46,504 bases of DNA from Gemmatimonadota bacterium. GTDB lineage: Bacteria; Gemmatimonadota; Gemmatimonadetes; Longimicrobiales; Gaopeijiaceae. Location of the stretch: NCBI GenBank assembly GCA_022823145.1, contig JAJDXS010000039.1, forward strand, positions 1 through 46,504, written 5' to 3'. The translations under genes and the position numbers were made by a program. The first letter of the stretch is position 1, and each line of letters starts with the position of its first letter. The notes under the pieces were generated by a model. It was not told the DNA's origin and made no database searches. It saw nothing but the letters and a program-made list of their open reading frames with translations. Below are positions 39,949-46,504 of this stretch, one piece after another.

Positions 39949-41678
39949 CTACTGCAAGGATTCTGTTCACCGGCTTTGCGCTGGCCCTCGCCGCGCAGAC
40001 CGCCGTCGCTCAGGACTACGACATCATCATCCGCAACGGGCGCGTGCTCGATGGGACCGGCAACGACTGGTTCAGCGCCGACGTCGCGATCAATGGCGAC
40101 GAGATCGTACGTATCGGGCGCATGCCGGACGCCACGGCACGGCGCGTGATCGACGCCACCGGCCTGTACGTCTCGCCCGGGTTCATCGACCTGCATTCGC
40201 ACTCCGACGGCGCAATGACCTCCGAGCACCTCGAGGCGCGCCGGGCAAAGAGCCTCAACAGCCAGGGTCTCACGACCGTGATCGGCGGACCGGACGGGCG
40301 CAACGCCAGGTGGCCGATCAGTTCCGAGATCGCGGCGCTGCAGTCTCAGGGCCACGCCATGAATTTCGTGCCGATGGTGGGACACAGTACCGTTCGGAGT
40401 GCGGTGATGGGGGATGATTACGAACGCCCCGCCACGGCCGGGGAGGTCGCGCGCATGCAGCAACTGGTGCGGCAGGGGATGGAGGCCGGCGCCTGGGGGC
40501 TCGGTGCAGGGATCGAGTACAGGCCTGCCCGATTCAGCGACCCCGAAGAGGTGATCGCGCTGGCCTCCGAGGTGGCGCCGTACGACGGGTTCTACGTTGC
40601 GCACCAGCGCAGCGAGGCCACCATGCCTCTCTGGCAGCTGCCCAGCAACGTGGACGACTGGCCGGTCGACGGGCTGCAGGGGCTCCAGGAGACGATCAAC
40701 ATCGCGCGGGAGACGGGGATTCGCGTCGTGGCGAGCCATCACAAGGCGCGCGGGCGCTCCAGCTTCGGCCGCTCGGGGCACGACACGCTGGTCGTGAACG
40801 CGGCCCGGGCCGAAGGGCTCGAGGTCTACCTCGACGTCTACCCGTACGAGACCTTCGGCGGCGGCGCCCGTCCGATGATCCCGCGCTGGAGTCTGGTGGC
40901 CGACGGCGTGGACGTCAGCGGGGGCCGCGACAGCCCCACCTACTACGCGGCAGGGATTTTCAGCGATGCGCAGGCCCATCTTGCGCGGCGGTGGAGCGAC
41001 CCCGAGACCCGGGAGCGGATCGCGCGGGACATCGCCTGGATCGTGGATCACAATGGCGGCCAGGACAGGGTGGTGGTTGTGGACTATCCCGATCCCGGGT
41101 TCGTCGGGAAGACGCTCACCGAGCTGGCCGGCGAAATGGGCGTGACCTTTCAGGAGGTCGTGGTTCACATGGCGCTCAACGGGTACCCGGATGTGATCGG
41201 CGGGGCCTGGACCCGCGGATACGGCATTCACGATGTCGACGTCATCAACTACTACAAGCAGGAATACACGGCGACAGCCTCGGACGCCGGGGTCAGCGGA
41301 GTCGAGGGCGTGCCGCAGTTCGCGTCGCGCCCAGGTGCGCATCCGCGGCATTTCGGGGCGTTCACGCGCAAGATTGCACACTACGTGAAGGACCTGCAGG
41401 CGATTTCGCTACCCTTTGCCGTCCGCTCGATGACCGGACTGCCGGCGCGGATCATCGGGCTGCCGGACCGCGGCCTGCTGCGCGAGGGATACAAGGCGGA
41501 CGTTGTGATCTTCGACTACGAGCGGCTGCGCGACCGCGCGACCGTGCTGGAACCCGACCTGTACAGCGAGGGTGTGGACTACGTGATGGTCAACGGCGTG
41601 CTGACGATCGACAACGGCGAGTTCACGGACGCGCTGCCGGGGGAGGTGGTGCTCCGGGGCGGTCGGCCAGTCAGCTGA
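39945..41678 (+). CDS. Second exported D-aminoacylase-like amidohydrolase
   Basis: This 577-residue enzyme is exported by a Sec-type signal peptide (ILFTGFALALAAQTAVAQ). The HxH metal ligands are His84-His86 in PGFIDLHSHSDGA. Further landmarks are ASHHKARG, with the histidine expected of D-aminoacylases, LDVYPYETFG, and TASDAGVSG for the barrel Asp. The C-terminus ends with the usual VMVNGVLTIDNGEFT strand. It is a paralogue, not a near-identical copy, of the gene before it and of 35520-37208. It is coupled by ATGA to the upstream gene, and ypdA starts one base after its stop. Specificity could be for N-acyl-D-amino acids, dipeptides or hydantoin-like rings. Confidence 0.9.
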   Translation: MTTARILFTGFALALAAQTAVAQDYDIIIRNGRVLDGTGNDWFSADVAINGDEIVRIGRMPDATARRVIDATGLYVSPGFIDLHSHSDGAMTSEHLEARRAKSLNSQGLTTVIGGPDGRNARWPISSEIAALQSQGHAMNFVPMVGHSTVRSAVMGDDYERPATAGEVARMQQLVRQGMEAGAWGLGAGIEYRPARFSDPEEVIALASEVAPYDGFYVAHQRSEATMPLWQLPSNVDDWPVDGLQGLQETINIARETGIRVVASHHKARGRSSFGRSGHDTLVVNAARAEGLEVYLDVYPYETFGGGARPMIPRWSLVADGVDVSGGRDSPTYYAAGIFSDAQAHLARRWSDPETRERIARDIAWIVDHNGGQDRVVVVDYPDPGFVGKTLTELAGEMGVTFQEVVVHMALNGYPDVIGGAWTRGYGIHDVDVINYYKQEYTATASDAGVSGVEGVPQFASRPGAHPRHFGAFTRKIAHYVKDLQAISLPFAVRSMTGLPARIIGLPDRGLLREGYKADVVIFDYERLRDRATVLEPDLYSEGVDYVMVNGVLTIDNGEFTDALPGEVVLRGGRPVS

Positions 41679-41679
41679 A

Positions 41680-42774
41680 GTGACCGCGGAGGTCGATCCG
41701 CTGGACCTTGTCATTGTCGGGGCCGGGCCTTGCGGCCTGGCCGCGGCGGTGGCCGCGAAGGAGAGCGGGTTGAGCCACGTTGTCATCGACCGCGGGTGCA
41801 TTACCGAGTCGCTGACGCACTACCCCTACTACATGACGTTCTTCTCCACGGCCGAGCGGCTGGAGATCGGGGGCGTGCCGTTCACGATTCCGGAACCCAA
41901 GCCGACGCGGCGGGAGGCGTTGGCGTATTATCGGCATGTGGTTGCACACCATGGGCTGAGGGTGCGCCAGTATGAAGAGGTGACGCGGATCGTCCGCCGG
42001 AATTTGGGCGAATTGGCGGACGGATCGGGCCTCGCTGTGCGTACCCGCACGCGGCAGGGGCGCGAGCGGCGGATCCGTGCACGGGCCGTGGTCATCGCCA
42101 CCGGCGGCTTCGGCGAGCCCAATCGGCTGGAGCTGGAGGGTGGTGATACGGACGGACGCGTCATCCACTACTACAAGGATCCCTACCCCTTCTTCGACCA
42201 GGACGTGATGGTGGTCGGAGGAGGCAATTCGGCGGCGGAAGTTGCCCTGGAGCTGTACCGCAACGGCGTGCGAGTGCGCATGGTGCACTTCCTGGACGTG
42301 TTCGACCGTGGCGTGAAACCCTGGGTACGGCCCGACATCGACAACCGGATCGCGAGCGGCGAGATCCCGATGCACTGGGGGTCTCGGGTGGCGCGGCTGG
42401 GCCCCGGCACCGCCACGATCGTGCACGAGGAGACCGGCGAGGCCACCGAGGTCACGAACGACTGGATCCTGGCCATGACCGGATGGCGTCCCGATCGAAC
42501 GCTGCTGCACGGCCTGGGGGTGGAGACCGATCCCGTGACGGGGATTCCCGCGCACGACCCGGCAACCATGGAAACGAACGTCGCGGGCGTGTACATCGCG
42601 GGTGTGATCGCGGCGGGCTACAACGCGAACAGGATCTTCATCGAGAACGGGCGGGAACACGGAGGGCTGATCGCCAGGCATCTGGCCGTGCCGACGCCTG
42701 GGCCTGCCGCTGCCTTTCGCGGGCCCGGAGGATTCTCGACCAACCCTGACCGCATGGACGGCTTCGGTCGGTGA
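41680..42774 (+). CDS. ypdA: YpdA-family bacillithiol disulfide reductase
   Basis: This 364-residue FAD/NADPH oxidoreductase resembles YpdA (Bdr), which reduces oxidised bacillithiol. The FAD-binding motif VIVGAGPCGLAAAVAA includes Cys18, the position of the single redox cysteine of YpdA. HYPYYMTFFSTAERLEIGG is a family signature. The NADPH fold has VMVVGGGNSAAEVAL (about 176-190), and the C-terminal FAD motif is GVYIAGVIAAG. The CXXC of classical thioredoxin reductases is absent. Bacillithiol use in this organism is inferred from the gene alone. Start is a GTG one base after the amidohydrolase stop. A 25-residue Gly/Pro-rich tail extends beyond the fold. Confidence 0.9.
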   Translation: MTAEVDPLDLVIVGAGPCGLAAAVAAKESGLSHVVIDRGCITESLTHYPYYMTFFSTAERLEIGGVPFTIPEPKPTRREALAYYRHVVAHHGLRVRQYEEVTRIVRRNLGELADGSGLAVRTRTRQGRERRIRARAVVIATGGFGEPNRLELEGGDTDGRVIHYYKDPYPFFDQDVMVVGGGNSAAEVALELYRNGVRVRMVHFLDVFDRGVKPWVRPDIDNRIASGEIPMHWGSRVARLGPGTATIVHEETGEATEVTNDWILAMTGWRPDRTLLHGLGVETDPVTGIPAHDPATMETNVAGVYIAGVIAAGYNANRIFIENGREHGGLIARHLAVPTPGPAAAFRGPGGFSTNPDRMDGFGR

Positions 42775-43400
42775 CGCGGCGGTGGACTGTCCAGGTCATG
42801 GCATGGCTGGTCCTCAGTTGCGCCGACCCTCCGACGGTCCAGCTGCCCCTCGCCAGCCAGTTTCCCGTCGAAGAAGTGCACCTCGGCATGACCTTCGGCG
42901 AACTCCGGCAGGCGCGCCCCGATGTGATGCTCATTCCCGACACCGCGACGGTCGTGGAGGAACTCGGCGACGGACGCTTCCACTACGCCTTCACGTCGCT
43001 CGAGCGGAACCAGGCGCCCGGCCGCCGCTCAAGGCTGGTGTACATCGACCGGGCGGAAGATGAGGTTCGCGGCGACTACGCGCGACGACGGTGGGATTCG
43101 CTGGTAGTCGCGCTCTCCGGCGAGTGGGACCTGGAGCCCACCTGTTCGTCGATCGAGTACGGCCGGCTGAGGTGGCGGCGGGCGACGTTCCTGGAAGATG
43201 GACAGCCTGTGGCGGCCACGGTCGATGTCGTTGGCATCACGATCGGCGATGCCGGACCAGGCGAGGGACAGGTTGTCACACGGGTGTGGCTGACGGACCA
43301 CATCTCGCCGGTTTCATCGTTGCTGGCGGCGCCGGACGCGGTGGGGAGCCGGTTTCCGGCCGGCTCCTCCGGCGCCGAGACCGGCTGTCCCGACAAGTAG
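42771..43400 (+). CDS. Predicted lipoprotein of unknown function, 209 aa
   Basis: No family is recognised. The N-terminus is short (MTRRWTVQVMAW) with the lipobox LVLSC, giving a lipidated Cys17. The mature part begins with Pro/Leu-rich sequence and the phrase VHLGMTFGELRQARPDV, reminiscent of SmpA/OmlA- or BamE-like proteins that have a G-M-T-x-x-x-hydrophobic motif. The rest contains alternating strands and a Gly/Ser-rich tail. A GTG start overlaps the ypdA stop (GTGA), making it the fourth gene of the operon. Outer-membrane or periplasmic location is likely. Confidence 0.75.
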   Translation: MTRRWTVQVMAWLVLSCADPPTVQLPLASQFPVEEVHLGMTFGELRQARPDVMLIPDTATVVEELGDGRFHYAFTSLERNQAPGRRSRLVYIDRAEDEVRGDYARRRWDSLVVALSGEWDLEPTCSSIEYGRLRWRRATFLEDGQPVAATVDVVGITIGDAGPGEGQVVTRVWLTDHISPVSSLLAAPDAVGSRFPAGSSGAETGCPDK

Positions 43401-43462
43401 TCATTCGGGCCGGGCGTCTTTTCGGCTATCTTACGCGCCTTTACTCGATGGGTGGAGTCGGT

Positions 43463-45460
43463 ATGTCGAAGGTTCGTTCCGAAGCCAGCGAAGTCACGCT
43501 GACGCTCCCGGATGGTGCCGGGCTGACGGTCGAGGCCGGTACGCCCGCTGGAGTCGTCATGCGTTCGATCAGCGAGGGGCTGTTGCGCAGGGCTGTCGCA
43601 GTCGAGGTGAATGGAGAGGTCCTGGATCTCGTCACGCCCTTGCGGCGCGGGGGTTCGTTTCGAGTGCTGACCCAGGGGGACGACCAGGCGCTGGCCGTAC
43701 TTCGGCATTCCGCGGCTCACGTCCTGGCGACCGCGGTCCGCCGGTTGCGGCCCGATGCCGGGATCGGATTCGGTCCGGCCATCGACGACGGGTTCTTCTA
43801 CGACTTCGAAGTCGAGGACCCCTTCACCCCGGCCGACCTGGAGGCATTCGAGGAGGAGATGCGACGTGTTTGCGAGGAAGCGAGCGCGTTCGTGCGTGAG
43901 GAGGTCAGCCTGCCGGAGGCCCGCAGCCGGATGGCCGACGACCCCCTCAAGCTCGAGAGGATGGCCGACTTCGACGCGAACGACGTCATCTCCACCTACA
44001 CAAACGGGGAGTTCACCGACCTCTGCCGCGGCCCGCATGTCCCCGATACCTCGCATGTGCGGCACTTCCGACTTTTGAGCACGGCCAGCGCGTACTGGAG
44101 GGGCGACAGCAGCCGGCAGATGCTGCAGCGGATCTACGGAACGGCCTGGTTTCGCGAGAAGGACCTCAGGGCGCATCTGAATCGGCTGGAAGAGGCGAAG
44201 CGGCGCGATCACCGGGTCCTCGGCAAGCGGCTCGATCTGTTCGAGTTTCATCCGTCCGCGCCCGGTGCCGCCTTCTGGACGCCCCGTGGCACGGTGCTCT
44301 ACAACGCCCTGCTCAAGTTCGAGCGCGAGTTGCAGGAGCGCGACTTCCTCGAGGTGAAGACGCCCCTCATGTACAACAAATCGCTGTGGGAGACCTCGGG
44401 ACACTGGCGCAAGTACCGCGACGACATGTTCATGATCCTGAACAGCGGCTCGGGGGAGCACGACGCGTCGCTGAAGCCGATGAACTGTCCGTCGCACTAT
44501 CTCCTCTACCAGGCAAGGCGGCGGTCGTACCGCGATCTGCCACTACGGTACGTGACCTTCGATGCACTTCACCGCAACGAGGTGACCGGTGCGCTCTCCG
44601 GACTGACCCGTGTGCGACAGTTCCAGCAGGACGATTGCCACTGTTTTGTCACGGAGGAGCAGATCCCGTCAGAGGTGGCTTTTCTGGTTGATTTCATCGT
44701 GAGATTCTACGGCGCGTTCGGGCTTGGGGCGTGCATCCGGTTCGCGACTCGGCCCGAGGTGAGGATCGGGACGGACTCATTGTGGGATCGTGCCGAAGGG
44801 GGACTTCGCGCCGCCCTGGAGAAGACGGGGCTTCCGTATGAGGTCGAAGAGGGCGACGGTGCCTTCTACGGTCCCAAGATCGACTTTGCGATCACGGACG
44901 CGATCGGCCGCGAGTGGCAGTGCGGCACGGTTCAGCTGGACTACGTCGCGCCGGAGCGGTTCGAGCTCGAGTATGCGGGGGCGGACAACCGGATGCACCG
45001 GCCCGTGGTGATTCATCGCGCGGTGGCGGGGTCGCTGGAGCGATTCATCGCGATCCTGATCGAGCATTATGCAGGGGACTTCCCGTTGTGGTTGGCGCCC
45101 GAGCAGGTGCGGGGGATCCTGATCGGGGCGGATGCTGGCGAAGCGGCGAGCACGGTCGCGGCGCGTATGACCGAGGCAGGGCTGCGGGTCGGGCTGCATC
45201 CCCGCGCCGCCGAAGTCGATTTCCGCGAAGAGATCAAGGACGCCTCGTACCTCAAGGTGCCCTACATGGCCATTGTCGGCCGGCGTGAAGCGAGGGATGG
45301 CACGGTGTCGCTGCGTGCGCGCGGCGCGAAGAAGAGACAGGTGACGCTGCCGGTCGAGGAAGCGGCGGAGCGTCTGCGGCGGGAATCGGAGGGTCGGATG
45401 CCGTGGGGGACTGCGGACACGATGGCGGCGGAGGGAACACGGGCGGCCGATCGCGGGTAA
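43463..45460 (+). CDS. thrS: Threonyl-tRNA synthetase
   Basis: This 665-residue class II synthetase charges tRNA-Thr. The N-terminal TGS domain (about 8-70) is followed by the editing domain with HSAAHVLATAV and CRGPHVPDT, whose His and Cys residues hydrolyse Ser-tRNA. The catalytic core contains KPMNCPSHY (zinc Cys), RNEVTGALSGLTRVRQFQQDD (motif 2), and HRAVAGSLERFIAILIEHYAG (motif 3). The anticodon-binding domain ends near VGRREARDGTVSLR. The ATG at 43463 has GGAG five bases upstream; the longer open frame to 43091 is not family-like. It stands alone, 62 bases after the lipoprotein gene. A TATCTT box at about 43425 could serve a private promoter. No T-box leader was seen. Confidence 0.97.
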   Translation: MSKVRSEASEVTLTLPDGAGLTVEAGTPAGVVMRSISEGLLRRAVAVEVNGEVLDLVTPLRRGGSFRVLTQGDDQALAVLRHSAAHVLATAVRRLRPDAGIGFGPAIDDGFFYDFEVEDPFTPADLEAFEEEMRRVCEEASAFVREEVSLPEARSRMADDPLKLERMADFDANDVISTYTNGEFTDLCRGPHVPDTSHVRHFRLLSTASAYWRGDSSRQMLQRIYGTAWFREKDLRAHLNRLEEAKRRDHRVLGKRLDLFEFHPSAPGAAFWTPRGTVLYNALLKFERELQERDFLEVKTPLMYNKSLWETSGHWRKYRDDMFMILNSGSGEHDASLKPMNCPSHYLLYQARRRSYRDLPLRYVTFDALHRNEVTGALSGLTRVRQFQQDDCHCFVTEEQIPSEVAFLVDFIVRFYGAFGLGACIRFATRPEVRIGTDSLWDRAEGGLRAALEKTGLPYEVEEGDGAFYGPKIDFAITDAIGREWQCGTVQLDYVAPERFELEYAGADNRMHRPVVIHRAVAGSLERFIAILIEHYAGDFPLWLAPEQVRGILIGADAGEAASTVAARMTEAGLRVGLHPRAAEVDFREEIKDASYLKVPYMAIVGRREARDGTVSLRARGAKKRQVTLPVEEAAERLRRESEGRMPWGTADTMAAEGTRAADRG

Positions 45461-45469
45461 TCTGTTGCC

Positions 45470-46417
45470 ATGGTGAGAATCCCGCGCGTCGCCACGGCCT
45501 TGTGCATTCCGGCACTCCTCATGGCGTGTGAAGGCGCACCGGCCGGCTACCTCGCCGGCGACCCGATCGAATTGAGCGAATCGGCCATTCAGGTGCTGGG
45601 GAGCTCCGACTCACTTGCCGTTGTACGCGACCTGGACATAGCCGGCGACGGGTCCGTCTGGGTGCTCAACTCGGCCGAGCCCCTGTTTGTCGGGTTTGCT
45701 CCGGACGGCCAGCCCCTCGGTGCTTACGGACAGGGCGGCAGAGGACCCCGCGAATTCCCGATGCCTGCGGGCTTCCTTTCCGGAGGATGGCAGGGTGAGG
45801 TGTGGGCCCTGGACCTGGTGCGCCACGCGATCATCCGCGTCTCGCGGCCGGATGACACCTGGGCCGAGATCCCATTGCGGTCGGCTTCCCTCCCTCCGGG
45901 CACGGTGCGCGGCGGCATGAGCATGCTGAGCTCCACTGTGCGAAGCGCGAGACTGGGTCGCGAGTTCATTGTCCCGCGCACGGGCGAAACCATGGAAGCC
46001 GGGGTGCTGGACTACCGCTTCTCGCTCTTGCGGCCGGACCTGATCGCCGTCGCACCGGAAGCTCGCGAGGCCCGTACGCTCGTGGCATTGGCCGAGGTGC
46101 TCGACGACCCCGCCGGAGACTTCATTCCGAGCGACGGTGGCTTTCCGATGTGGTATCGGTTGTGGGCTCCGTGCGGCGAGAACATTGTCCGCGTCCATGA
46201 TCGGGTAAGGAATCAGCTTCGTGGGTTCGACGGTTCAGGTGCCGAGGTCCCTCCCATCGAACTTCCACCCGTTCCCTTCACGGAGGTCACTGCTCGCCAG
46301 TTCGCCAAGGCAGTCTTCCCGATCAGGCAGGCCGAACTGACGGGAGACGTCTGGAGCAGACTCAGCGAAGAGGACAGCCTACGCGACATGAGCTATTGGA
46401 TTCACATGTCGTTGTGA
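45470..46417 (+). CDS. Predicted beta-propeller-like lipoprotein
   Basis: This 315-residue protein carries a signal peptide with lipobox LLMAC (Cys20). The mature part has blade-like repeats (VRDLDIAGDGSVWVLNS, FVGFAPDGQPLGAYGQGG, GEVWALDLVRHAIIRVS) of the same six-bladed type as the gene at 890-2110. GRGPREFPMPAG corresponds to the GEGPGEF motif common in these proteins. The start lies 9 bases after the thrS stop. The later part of the protein is less repetitive, so fewer than six clear blades are visible. The ligand is unknown. Confidence 0.78.
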   Translation: MVRIPRVATALCIPALLMACEGAPAGYLAGDPIELSESAIQVLGSSDSLAVVRDLDIAGDGSVWVLNSAEPLFVGFAPDGQPLGAYGQGGRGPREFPMPAGFLSGGWQGEVWALDLVRHAIIRVSRPDDTWAEIPLRSASLPPGTVRGGMSMLSSTVRSARLGREFIVPRTGETMEAGVLDYRFSLLRPDLIAVAPEAREARTLVALAEVLDDPAGDFIPSDGGFPMWYRLWAPCGENIVRVHDRVRNQLRGFDGSGAEVPPIELPPVPFTEVTARQFAKAVFPIRQAELTGDVWSRLSEEDSLRDMSYWIHMSL

Positions 46418-46504
46418 TCGTTCAGGTTACGGGATTGGTCGGGCGGATTCCCGCTGAATGATTCCCGCCGATTTGGATTGGGTCAGGCGCGGACCCTCGG
46501 GCGG

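Noticed and set aside
43401..43462. T-box leader for thrS
   Set aside because: The gap of 62 bases is too short for a T-box, and no specifier or T-box sequence is present.

Overview
The window is GC-rich, tightly packed bacterial chromosome with short intergenic gaps, many 4-base stop/start overlaps and frequent GTG/TTG starts. The gene set suggests a Gemmatimonadota-like organism: two lipobox-bearing secreted proteins, one of them a beta-propeller of a kind abundant in that phylum, a complete alternative complex III operon, a YpdA-type bacillithiol-disulfide reductase candidate, and several secreted N-acyl-D-amino-acid deacylase-like amidohydrolases. This assignment is inference. No rRNA, tRNA, CRISPR array or insertion sequence with terminal repeats was recognised.

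Layout. 1-3886 is the accessory end: a weak small ORF, the decayed 3' tail of one tyrosine integrase, a beta-propeller lipoprotein, and a complete P4-type integrase with its own promoter and a nearby inverted repeat. 3887-6951 (minus) holds polA behind a cold-shock gene. 7120-12797 (minus) is a four-gene operon (ExbB/TolQ-like channel, Slt-type lytic transglycosylase, ABC ATPase, ABC permease) with a good sigma70-type promoter. 12863-17781 (minus) is gcvH-gcvP-MBL hydrolase-lipM, pairing the glycine-cleavage H and P proteins with a LipM-type octanoyltransferase. 18039-21413 (plus) carries an acyl-CoA dehydrogenase, tatA, an MFS exporter and a TrmJ-type RNA methyltransferase. 21449-28999 (minus) is the full actABCDEF operon for quinol oxidation.

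29097-30178 (plus) is an unknown small protein translationally coupled to a class I glutamine amidotransferase. 30218-32415 (minus) is a NatAB-like ABC pair. 32743-32934 (plus) is an orphan AbrB-like regulator. 32968-37489 (minus) is a compact operon: coiled-coil protein, Tat-exported D-aminoacylase-like enzyme, LuxE-like acyl-protein synthetase and LuxC-like acyl-CoA reductase, with no luciferase. A VapBC-type toxin-antitoxin pair with a clear promoter/operator lies just upstream of it. 38446-43400 (plus) is a four-gene operon of two more exported amidohydrolases, YpdA and a lipoprotein. thrS and a second predicted lipoprotein close the window.

The most suggestive functional unit is the D-aminoacylase/LuxE/LuxC operon, which reads like a route from an N-acyl amino acid or free fatty acid to a fatty aldehyde. 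Other points of interest are the integrase relic, the lost proofreading residues in PolA, the GcvH-centred lipoylation operon, and the operator architecture of the toxin-antitoxin locus.
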